The position numbers were made by a program, and so were the translations under genes. The notes beneath the pieces are model-generated. The model saw nothing but the letters and a program-made list of their open reading frames with translations. It was not told the origin of the DNA and did no database searches. From the NCBI GenBank assembly GCA_964507325.1, contig CAZDQL010000112.1, forward strand, positions 1 through 19,457: a DNA stretch of 19,457 nt. Reading direction: 5' to 3'. Positions 6,128 to 12,777 of the stretch are shown here, piece by piece. Position 1 is the first letter of the stretch. The number at the start of each line of letters is the position of its first letter. Source of the DNA: CAZDQL01 sp964507325 (GTDB lineage Bacteria > Planctomycetota > UBA1135 > GCA-002686595).

Positions 6128-6482
6128 GGGGGCGCACTGGTTTCGACCGGTTCTCTCCGACTCCGGGCTGCGTGCCGGGGACCCCGAGTCACCCCGTAGC
6201 GACCTCGGGAAGGCAACTTCACTTGCCGACAACTATGCTCTTGCTGCCTAACCAATAGGCAGCCGTTCCCCCAGGGAGGGCCCGCGGCCCCGGGGGAGCG
6301 ACAACAGCGGGCTGGCCGGAAAGCCGCGCCTCGGGGCGGACCGGCGAGACATCACCGAGGCTGGTCCCGACGCCGGCGGTCCGCAGCCGGCCCAGGGGCG
6401 AGATCCAAGAGCGGACTACGCACGTAGAGGCCTGGCGCGCGGCGGCTCCGGGACGCGGGTTCGACTCCCGCCGCCTCCACCA
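6128..6482 (+). ncRNA. ssrA: Transfer-messenger RNA (tmRNA), one-piece
   Basis: tmRNA rescues stalled ribosomes with SmpB and tags the nascent peptide for proteolysis. The 5' acceptor GGGGGCG (6128-6134) pairs with CGCCTCC (6472-6478, one G-U), followed by A and an encoded CCA (6480-6482). The T-arm GCGGG-TTCGACT-CCCGC, the 5' GGTTTCGACCGG element and the conserved GACTACGCACGTAGA segment near the 3' end (about 6414-6428) are all present. The open frame for the tag is at 6225-6251. The RNA is about 355 nt, a normal length for the one-piece form. The tag-to-3' region is very GC-rich and contains strong stems, e.g. TTCCCCC pairing with GGGGGA around 6265-6299. Confidence 0.97.
6225..6251 (+). 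other. tmRNA tag-peptide reading frame (ADNYALAA)
   Basis: The codons GCC GAC AAC TAT GCT CTT GCT GCC TAA encode ADNYALAA. The resume codon is taken as GCC 6225, since an A stands at -4 (position 6221), as needed in the E. coli tmRNA, and the peptide then starts with Ala as usual. The C-terminal ALAA is the degradation signal read by ClpXP-type proteases. The tag is 8 residues, shorter than the 10 of E. coli. Confidence 0.85.
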
Positions 6483-7144
6483 CCGTCTGGGCCCTGGGTG
6501 GCCTTCTCGGGGCCGTGAGGGGCGGTCGCTTCTGCACCGGACTGCACGGAAGTGCACTGCGAAGCGGACGGAACAGCCACGTCTCGCGCCACGCTCTCCG
6601 GCGCGCCCTCGGTGCCCGTGGCACGCGCGGCCGGCGTCTCGCCGGGTGAACATGGCGGGGCGGGGGGCCGGCCAGATGGATGTCACCGGCCCGCAGACCC
6701 GTGAGCCCGCCCACGCAGAACCCCGCCTCAGCCGCCAGCCTCCGGACCGAGCCCGCCGGGGTCCGGAAGTGCCGCGGCATTCGCAGACCTCGGGGACAGC
6801 CCGAACGAGTCGTGTAACTCGTCGTCTCACGCAAGGGCGCGCGCCGCTCGCGGCGGAGAGGCGAGAGTCGGTCCCAGGCGGCGAGACGTTCGCGCGTCCG
6901 CAGGGGTGGGTATTCGAGGAATGATCGGGGAAGGGTCTCGTGCCTGGGGGCGAGGTGCCGATCCTCGGCTTCGGGGGGCAGAGTCGGCTGGGATTCAATA
7001 CCCAACCAGAGTAAAGGTCCCGTAAATAGAGGACTCCATCTATCCAACGTTTACAGTGGCCTTAGGTCCCGGATGCCTGGGAGCTGGCCACAACACAGGA
7101 GGCGCTCGCCGCTTGGGTGCCACCACTCGCCTACGGAGATCGAG
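6483..7144. other. Gene-poor stretch downstream of tmRNA
   Basis: No convincing gene is visible. Open frames on both strands look like chance GC-rich frames and lack start signals. The minus strand at about 6673-6733 reads AEAGFCVGGLTGLRAGDIHL, faintly like box I of tyrosine recombinases, but no continuation with the catalytic R/H/Y set can be traced. Small inverted repeats occur, e.g. ACGAGT (6805-6810)/ACTCGT (6817-6822). The last 140 bases are comparatively A+T-rich and presumably hold the promoter of the next gene; a TTTACA at 7050-7055 has no clear -10 partner. Confidence 0.5.
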
Positions 7145-7672
7145 ATGCTCATGCCTGCCGTGCGAATCGCTGCCCCGCTCGCGCTTCTCTCACTTCTCTC
7201 CTTGGCCCCCGTCGCGATGCAGGACTGGTGTTCTGGCTGCGCAGACAACTCGTCGGCTGCAATCGTCACAGGCGAAGTGACCGATCCCGCGTGGGATCCC
7301 GTGCTGATCGATGATTGGGTCCTGGATTTCGACGGTCGCTGTTGGATACCCGTCACGGCCGGCGGCGACCCACCTGCGGCCGGTCTCTGTTTCATGGAGT
7401 ATCCATGTACTCCAATGATCAGCATCATCGCCATGTCCAGCAGTCCGTGGAGTCTCCTCACTTACGGGAATGTCTGCGGCACCGGTTTGGGTGGCGGAAG
7501 GCACCAGCTTCCGGGAATGATCGGACTGTACGAGGACTACGTTGGGGTCGACTGTGGCGAGGCGTGCCCCTTCACCATGGACATCGTCGGCTACAAGCTC
7601 GGCGAAGAGAAGGGCACCATCCTGGTAACGGTCAACCTCGACTGCGAACAGTGCGAGGGGCAGGTCTTCTAG
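7145..7672 (+). CDS. Cysteine-rich secreted protein of unknown function
   Basis: A 175-residue product that I do not recognise. The N-terminus has a positive residue and a Leu/Ala-rich core (about residues 6-24) typical of a Sec signal peptide, with cleavage plausible near APVA (residue 24). The mature part contains ten cysteines, an even number, including WCSGC, VDCGEAC and DCEQC, so disulfide bonds in the envelope or outside are likely. ATG 7145 is preferred: GGAG at 7135-7138 lies 6 bases upstream and the signal peptide starts there; ATG 7151 is an alternative. The gene ends 4 bases before the next, suggesting an operon. Base composition is lower in G+C than in flanking genes (29 of 60 in 7381-7440), suggesting acquisition. 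Confidence 0.75.
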   Translation: MLMPAVRIAAPLALLSLLSLAPVAMQDWCSGCADNSSAAIVTGEVTDPAWDPVLIDDWVLDFDGRCWIPVTAGGDPPAAGLCFMEYPCTPMISIIAMSSSPWSLLTYGNVCGTGLGGGRHQLPGMIGLYEDYVGVDCGEACPFTMDIVGYKLGEEKGTILVTVNLDCEQCEGQVF

Positions 7673-7676
7673 AGCG

Positions 7677-8501
7677 GTGGCCGGCAAAGTGCAGAACAAA
7701 ACGATCGTCCTGCTGGCCCTCGCAGCCGTTGCCACAGGCACAGTACTGACGTACTCAGCATGGCCTGGAGATTCCGGACGAAGTGGACCTGATGTCGGTC
7801 TTCGCGTCGTTGCGAGCAGAGCTTCGGTGGAGGGCGGGGGCGATCACGGCCAGGCCATCGCAAGGAACGGTGTTGGCTCACGCGAGCCCGTTGCCCCGCA
7901 GGCCGGACTCGAGGAGGTCGACACGCTAGGAGGGCCTAGCGAGAAGTGGCAAGCGCTCCAGGAGCTCCTCGATGCGTACGAGCGAGGAACCGCCTCCCGG
8001 GATGAGTTGGAATCGGCTCTCATAGATTATGCCCGGCCTCTTCTGTACTCCCGCCTTGATGAGGAAAGGCTCGAGAAGAGGGTCGATGGTGTCGGCAGGC
8101 TTCCTGATATGACAGCTCGTGCTGCCCTCATGGGTATCGAGATGGGTTCCCAGGAACGTGAGGCGCTGGCCTTCCTCATTGACGACAACGTTGACGAGAT
8201 TCGTCGTCTCGCGACCCAAGCCGTAACACTGGCAGAGGAATGTCGTCTTCGCAAGCTCGACGCGGGAGACTACGTCATCTGGGGCGAGGGTGATCCAGAG
8301 CCGGAATCCACCCATCAGTACACCGGTTCTCGACCGATTTTTCGCGGGAGTGGAACGACTTTGCTTCCAGGGGGATTCCGACTTCGCATGTGGCTCTACT
8401 CCTCGGACTTTCCCGATCTGGAAGCAGCGTTCGCAAACGTCGAGAGCGCGAAGACGAAAGCGAGGGAGGAACTCCTCGGTTTCCTCGCAACCTTGAAGTG
8501 A
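7677..8501 (+). CDS. Membrane-anchored protein of unknown function
   Basis: A 274-residue product not recognised as any family. A single hydrophobic segment at about residues 9-28 (KTIVLLALAAVATGTVLTYS) suggests a signal anchor with the rest outside the cytoplasm. Residues 30-85 are Gly/Ser-rich and probably disordered; residues 85-200 are charged and probably helical (ELLDAYERGTASRDELESAL and following), with helical repeats possible. GTG 7677 starts 4 bases after the preceding stop without a clear Shine-Dalgarno, so translation may be coupled. Composition is again low for this window (33 of 60 G+C in 8101-8160). The pairing with a Cys-rich secreted protein suggests a joint envelope role, which is inference only. 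Confidence 0.72.
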   Translation: MAGKVQNKTIVLLALAAVATGTVLTYSAWPGDSGRSGPDVGLRVVASRASVEGGGDHGQAIARNGVGSREPVAPQAGLEEVDTLGGPSEKWQALQELLDAYERGTASRDELESALIDYARPLLYSRLDEERLEKRVDGVGRLPDMTARAALMGIEMGSQEREALAFLIDDNVDEIRRLATQAVTLAEECRLRKLDAGDYVIWGEGDPEPESTHQYTGSRPIFRGSGTTLLPGGFRLRMWLYSSDFPDLEAAFANVESAKTKAREELLGFLATLK

Positions 8502-8618
8502 GAGGGGTGTCAGTAGCGGAACGCGACGGCTGGCCCCCGGAGTGCGGCCCCCACACAGATGGGTTCTGCTGCCCCCACGCCCGACTGGCCACCGGCCGCG
8601 GCACCAGCGGATAGGACC

Positions 8619-8636
8619 CCTGCCAGAAGGGGCAGG
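8619..8636 (+). terminator. Weak hairpin after the membrane-protein gene
   Basis: CCTGCC (8619-8624) and GGCAGG (8631-8636) can pair around AGAAGG, about 120 bases after the preceding stop. There is no T-run, so a terminator role is uncertain. The remainder of 8502-8743 holds no gene that I can support. Confidence 0.25.
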
Positions 8637-8743
8637 CTGCAGCCCAGGACCCGACCGAGTTGGACGACCAGGGGTGCGACCCGAGCCCAGCGGATCGCGA
8701 GTTAGACTCCTGCCAGTCGCCGCGCACCCCGGAGATCCCGCCC

Positions 8744-9736
8744 ATGGACGTCTGCGAAGCCGAGACCGGCCTGATCCGCGGCCTGCCGCGCCTGCCCCTC
8801 GCCCACCTGCCGACCCCGCTCGAGGAGCTGCCGCGCCTCGAGCTGCCGGGCGGGGCGCCGCGCCTGTTCGTGAAGCGCGACGACCTGACGGGGCTGGCCA
8901 CCGGGGGCAACAAGACGCGCAAGCTGGAGCTGCTCGTCGCCGCCGCCCTGGCCGAAGGGGCCGACACCCTGCTGACCGCCGGGGCGGTGCAGTCCAACCA
9001 CTGCCGGCAGACCGCGGCCGCGGCGGCGCGCTGCGGGCTGGGCTGCACCCTCCTGCTCGAGGGCGAGCCGCCCACGGAGCCGGACGGGAACCTCCTGCTC
9101 GACCGCCTCTTCGGCGCCGAGCTGCGCTACGGGGAGGGCTCCCTCGAGGAGCTGGCGGCGGAGATGCAGGCCGCCGGCCGGCGGCCCTACGTCATTCCGA
9201 TCGGGGGCAGCAATGCCCTCGGCGCGGCCGCCTACGCCGAGGCGCTGCGGGAGCTCCTGGAGCAGCTCGCACAGCGCGGCGAGGAGGTCGACTGGATCGT
9301 GCACGCCAGCGGCTCGGGCGGCACCCAGGCGGGCCTCGCGGTGGGCGCGCGCGCCTTGAGCTTCGAGGGGCGCATCCTGGGCGTCTCGGTCAGCCGCCCG
9401 GCGCGCGAGCTGCAGGAGCTGTTGGCGCCCCTGGCCACGGCGACGGCGCGCGGCCTGGGCCTCGAGCTCCGCTTCGCGCCCGAGGACTTCCTGGTCGACG
9501 GCGAGCACCTGGGCCGCGGCTACGGCGCCATGGGCGAGCTGGAGCGCGGCGCGATCCACGAGCTGGCGGACCGCGAGGGCCTGCTGCTCGACCCGGTCTA
9601 CACGGGACGCGCCTTCGGCGCCCTGCTGGAGCGCCTGCGCGCGGGCGGTTTCGAGGGCGCGCGCAGCCTGCTCTTCTGGCACACGGGCGGCCTGCCGGCG
9701 CTCTTCGCGGAGCGCTACGCCGGCCGCCTGCTTTGA
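8744..9736 (+). CDS. D-cysteine desulfhydrase-type PLP enzyme
   Basis: A 330-residue fold-type II pyridoxal-phosphate enzyme of the ACC deaminase/D-cysteine desulfhydrase family. It shows KRDDLTG, the PLP lysine K57 in GGNKTRKLE, GAVQSNHCRQTAAAAA and the phosphate-binding SGSGGTQAGL. Two residues favour desulfhydrase over ACC deaminase: YTGR has Thr at 287 and HTGG has Thr at 314, where the deaminase has Glu and Leu. The expected reaction is D-cysteine to pyruvate, H2S and ammonia in the cytoplasm. ATG 8744 has GGAGAT at 8731-8736; starts further upstream lack such a signal. A TAGACT hexamer (8703-8708) could be its -10, with no good -35. It stands alone, with no sulfur-metabolism gene beside it. 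Confidence 0.88.
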   Translation: MDVCEAETGLIRGLPRLPLAHLPTPLEELPRLELPGGAPRLFVKRDDLTGLATGGNKTRKLELLVAAALAEGADTLLTAGAVQSNHCRQTAAAAARCGLGCTLLLEGEPPTEPDGNLLLDRLFGAELRYGEGSLEELAAEMQAAGRRPYVIPIGGSNALGAAAYAEALRELLEQLAQRGEEVDWIVHASGSGGTQAGLAVGARALSFEGRILGVSVSRPARELQELLAPLATATARGLGLELRFAPEDFLVDGEHLGRGYGAMGELERGAIHELADREGLLLDPVYTGRAFGALLERLRAGGFEGARSLLFWHTGGLPALFAERYAGRLL

Positions 9737-9828
9737 GATTGGAGAGCCGCCGGCGCGCAGCCCGGAAAATGCAGGCGCGGCCGCGACGCAGTCCCCACGT
9801 CCACCCCCCCCGAGGAAAGGCCCTTGCG

Positions 9829-11148
9829 ATGATTCCCCGTGCCAGCGCCCTCCTGCTCCCGCTGCTCCTCTCCTGCGCCAACGCACCGGCGCTCCCCCAG
9901 GACCCCCCGGCCGAGCGCGCCCGGACGGAGAGGCGCGAGGAGATCCTGGAGATCGCCTTCGCCTACGCGGCGCACGAGTGGAGCGCCAGCGAACGCAACG
10001 TCTTCCACGGCGAGGACGAGCGCGGCCAGCGCGTCGACACCCCGGACACCTCCTTCGATCCCAAGGGCTGGAAGAGCGACGGCAGCGTGAACGTCGGCAT
10101 CCCCTACCAGTGGGGCGGCTTCAGCTCGCTCGAGGAGTTCGACGCGGGCATCGCCGCGGGCGCCTGGGCCGGCCACGTGCCCACCACCGACCAGAGCGGC
10201 GCGACGACGCGCGCGGTGGGCGTCGACTGCTCGGGCTACGTGGCGCGCTGCTTCGACCTGCCGCAGAAGCAGTCCACGCGCAGCCTGGCCAACATCTGCT
10301 ACGAGCTGGAGAGCTACGACGAGCTCCTGCCGGGCGACCTCCTGAACGCCTTCGACCAGCACGTGGTGCTCTTCGTCGAGTGGACCGACGAGGAGCGCGG
10401 CGCGGCGCGCGTGCTCGAGGCCGCGCGCCTGCGCGTCCAGGAGAGCGTCTACCCGACCGCGCAGCTGGAGCGGCGCGGCTTCCGCCCGTTGCGCTACAAG
10501 CCGCTCGACCCGCGCTGGGTACGCTTCGAGCCGGGGGAGCCCGCCTTCTCCGCGGAGGCGCAGGAGCCGGGCGCGGGACGCTGGGAAGCGCGCCGGAAGC
10601 TAGAGAGCTCACTCGAGGGGCTACCCAGCCCCCTGACCGACGCCGCGCCCGGCGAGTGGGCGCGCTACGAGGTGCGCACCACGATGCGGCCGGAGGAGCG
10701 CAGCCAGCTGCGCACGCTGGCCGAGCGCGGCGCGCAGAGCCTGCGCGTCCAGACCGAAACGCGCATGGGCGGCAAGCTGCACTGCAACGACGCCAGCCTG
10801 CCCTGCGAGGGCGGCCTGCTCGAGCTCCTGATCCACTTCGCGAGCTTCGACCAGACCTTCTACGAGCCGCGACTGGAGGAGTGCACGGTCGAGGAGGGCT
10901 CCTTCACCCTCGCGGGGAGGGAGTTCGCGGCGCGCAGGCTCGCCGGTCGGGTCGAGGCGAGCCTGCTGATGCGCGGCGTCCACTACCCGCTGCGCGTCGA
11001 GCTCGAGTGCATCCTGTCCGACGAGGTGCCGCTGGAGGGCGTGCTGCGCGCCACCTACGCGGTCGAGGTCGATTTCGGCCAGCGCGGGGCCTGGCAGCTG
11101 CGGCGCGGCTTCCAACTGGCGGCCTTCGGCCGGGGCGCGCCGCGCTGA
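9829..11148 (+). CDS. NlpC/P60-like lipoprotein with extra C-terminal domain
   Basis: A 439-residue exported protein. The signal segment ends LLLSC, suggesting lipidation at C16. Residues about 45-230 resemble an NlpC/P60 or CHAP-type cysteine hydrolase: the nucleophile C134 lies in VGVDCSGYVARCF, and H178 lies in FDQHVVLFVEW, after the usual LLPGDLL turn. Such enzymes cut peptidoglycan peptides. The YQWGG segment upstream is also typical. Residues about 270-439 form a second domain beginning GEWARYEV and ending in alternating strands, which I cannot name. ATG 9829 has a strong GAGGAAAGG at 9812-9820. It is convergent with the acetyltransferase gene (6-base gap) and 92 bases downstream of the PLP enzyme. 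Confidence 0.78.
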   Translation: MIPRASALLLPLLLSCANAPALPQDPPAERARTERREEILEIAFAYAAHEWSASERNVFHGEDERGQRVDTPDTSFDPKGWKSDGSVNVGIPYQWGGFSSLEEFDAGIAAGAWAGHVPTTDQSGATTRAVGVDCSGYVARCFDLPQKQSTRSLANICYELESYDELLPGDLLNAFDQHVVLFVEWTDEERGAARVLEAARLRVQESVYPTAQLERRGFRPLRYKPLDPRWVRFEPGEPAFSAEAQEPGAGRWEARRKLESSLEGLPSPLTDAAPGEWARYEVRTTMRPEERSQLRTLAERGAQSLRVQTETRMGGKLHCNDASLPCEGGLLELLIHFASFDQTFYEPRLEECTVEEGSFTLAGREFAARRLAGRVEASLLMRGVHYPLRVELECILSDEVPLEGVLRATYAVEVDFGQRGAWQLRRGFQLAAFGRGAPR

Positions 11149-11154
11149 CCGGCG

Positions 11155-11946
11155 TCACCCCTCCCCCGCAGTCAGCATGGACTCCTCGTACACGGCACAG
11201 CGTGCGAAGCCCAGCTTCCGGTAGCAGCCGATGGCGGCGGTGTTGTCCGACTGCACGTTCAGGCCGACGGTGTCGACCGACTCGAGCAGTGACTGGCACA
11301 CCCGGGCGGTGACCGCCGCGCCGTGCCCCTGGCCGCGGCGCTCCGGCAGGGTGGTGATGTTCCCCAGCGCCGCCACCCGGTAGCGCGGGGAGTGGACGTG
11401 CACCCCGGCCACGCTCACCAGGCGGCCCCCCTCCCGGATCCCGAAGTACTGCCCCGTCGCGAGCATCTGCGGCTCGAACCAGTGACCGGGGTAGCTCTGC
11501 GCGTAGAGGCGCAGCAACTCCTCCCGGTCGGTGGGGGAGAGGCGCGTCACGTGGGCCGTGTCCAGGTCGGCCAGGCGCGCGGGCTCGCGCAGGAGCATCT
11601 TGTCGTGCCGCCCGTGCGGCTCGAGCCGAAAGGCCGTCGCGAAGACCTCGGCCAGCCCCGGGGTGAGGTGGGCGTAGACCCGCCGCGGAAGCAGAGGGAG
11701 CACCGCTCGCGCCAGCTCGCGGGCGGCCGCCCCTTCCCCGTCGTGCAGGGCCAGGATGGCCGGCAGGCTCAGCCCAGAGTAGAGCAGGAACAGCGCCTGC
11801 AGGTCGCCGCCGTCCCGGCCCCCGTACCAGGTCGTGAAGGGCCAGAAGCGGTCGTCCAGGTCGCCGAGGCCGTAGATGTGAAGGCCAGGGTCCCGGCGCA
11901 GGAAGCGCTCGATCTGCTCCCGGTCGTGCAAGCACTCGGCGATCAT
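11155..11946 (-). CDS. GNAT-family N-acetyltransferase
   Basis: A 263-residue protein. The C-terminal half is a Gcn5-related acetyltransferase: strand GNITTLPE, then the acetyl-CoA pyrophosphate loop R203-R-G-Q-G-H-G209, and NVQSDNTAAIGCYRKLGF, the typical motif B ending. The N-terminal ~130 residues (from ECLHDREQIERFL) form a separate region, as in the FR47-like two-part proteins. The substrate cannot be inferred. ATG 11946 is chosen because GGGGAGGA lies just upstream (11956-11949) and the predicted promoter at 12042-12070 excludes the longer N-terminus that the frame would allow. It is convergent with the NlpC/P60 gene. Confidence 0.87.
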   Translation of the reverse strand: MIAECLHDREQIERFLRRDPGLHIYGLGDLDDRFWPFTTWYGGRDGGDLQALFLLYSGLSLPAILALHDGEGAAARELARAVLPLLPRRVYAHLTPGLAEVFATAFRLEPHGRHDKMLLREPARLADLDTAHVTRLSPTDREELLRLYAQSYPGHWFEPQMLATGQYFGIREGGRLVSVAGVHVHSPRYRVAALGNITTLPERRGQGHGAAVTARVCQSLLESVDTVGLNVQSDNTAAIGCYRKLGFARCAVYEESMLTAGEG

Positions 11947-12041
11947 CGTCCTCCCCGACTCAGGGCACATCGTCGATCTCGGGCCCGGGGGCGTCGCCTC
12001 CAGCTCGCACGCGCTGGGGGAGGAGCCGCCGGGTGCTCCCA

Positions 12042-12070
12042 ACGATAGCCGGGGGCGAGCGCCTGGTCAG
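12042..12070 (-). promoter_or_regulatory. Predicted promoter of the acetyltransferase gene
   Basis: On the minus strand CTGACC (12070-12065), 17 bases, then TATCGT (12047-12042), nearly identical to the tRNA-Leu promoter. The leader to ATG 11946 would be about 90 nt. Confidence 0.5.
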
Positions 12071-12089
12071 CTCGTCCTGGCCGGCGGGG

Positions 12090-12110
12090 GGCCGGATCGG
12101 GTGATCGGCC
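12090..12110. repeat. Inverted repeat in the 336-base gap before the GAF gene
   Basis: GGCC-G-GATC (12090-12098) and GATCGGCC (12103-12110) pair around GGGT with one bulged G. Apart from this and the promoter of the divergent acetyltransferase gene, the stretch 11947-12282 shows no gene or other signal that I can support. Confidence 0.3.
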
Positions 12111-12282
12111 TCGATCTGGACGGCAGAGGGTCCCGCTCGTGGCTCGGGAGCCCCCGTCGGTGTCAGGGCGCTCAAGTGGGGATGAGAACCTGCCGATCGG
12201 AGCCAGGGCAGCTCGGCTTCCAGAGCACGCCGGGACGGGCCTACCCGCACGGCCCGGACGCAGCCGGGTCCAGGACAGCACC

Positions 12283-12768
12283 ATGAAGAGAACACAGCAG
12301 GCGATCGCAATCGCGGTCGACGACCGCTGCGACAACGGGGAGGTCTTCCGCGCCGTGTGTGAGGACGCCTCCGAGCACCTGAACGCGGACCTCGTCAGCG
12401 TCTGGAAGTTCGAGGAGGAGGGGGACGCGATCCGCTGCCTGTGCGCCTTCGATGCCCTGGCGGAGTCCTTCTCGAGCGGGCAATCGCTGTCCAAGAACGA
12501 CTGCCCGACCTACTTCGCGACGATCGTCGAGGAGAACACCATCTGCGCCCCCGATGCCCGCACCCACCCCGTCACCCGCGAGCTGACGGAGCCGTACTTC
12601 CTGCCGAACGGCATCATCTCCCTGCTCGACTTCATCGTGCATCACGACTTCCGGCCGGTGGGGATCATCTGCTGCGAGAACCGCGGGGGCCTGCGGGACT
12701 GGTCGCAGGAGGACCGCGACTACCTGCGCTCGCTGGCCATGCTCGCCTCCTTCCGGACCCGGATGTAG
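12283..12768 (+). CDS. Stand-alone GAF-domain protein
   Basis: A 161-residue cytoplasmic protein that is almost entirely one GAF domain: SVWKFEEEGDAIRCLCAFD, the SGQSLSKNDCPTYF segment, ICAPDARTHPVTRELTEPYF, NGIISLLDFIV, VGIICCENRGGLRDWSQEDRDYL and a final helix. This matches GAF sensors found N-terminal to histidine kinases, adenylate cyclases or PAS-GAF relays, but no output domain follows before the stop. It may bind a small ligand or regulate a partner in trans. ATG 12283 is preceded by AGGA at 12272-12275; the open frame extends 48 codons upstream without GAF similarity. It is convergent with the sulfatase gene (9-base gap). Confidence 0.82.
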   Translation: MKRTQQAIAIAVDDRCDNGEVFRAVCEDASEHLNADLVSVWKFEEEGDAIRCLCAFDALAESFSSGQSLSKNDCPTYFATIVEENTICAPDARTHPVTRELTEPYFLPNGIISLLDFIVHHDFRPVGIICCENRGGLRDWSQEDRDYLRSLAMLASFRTRM

Positions 12769-12777
12769 GGAACCGGG

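Noticed and set aside
6532..6560. Three tandem TGCAC-containing units after tmRNA
   Set aside because: Units are short (about 10 bases), imperfect and only three; not enough for a repeat-array call.
6219..7047. Minus-strand frames over tmRNA with RRRESNPRPGA or VEAAGVEPAS segments
   Set aside because: These peptides are the familiar false translations of antisense tRNA/tmRNA 3' ends, not proteins.
8700..8720. Right-hand attachment-site copy of the tmRNA 3' end near GTTAGACTCCTGCC
   Set aside because: It shares only scattered bases with GTTCGACTCCCGCC, and TAGACT there is better explained as a -10-like hexamer.
8542..11148. An 868-codon open frame joining the PLP-enzyme region to the NlpC/P60 gene
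   Set aside because: The part over 8744-9736 is the wrong frame of the PLP enzyme. The real gene starts at 9829 with its own Shine-Dalgarno.
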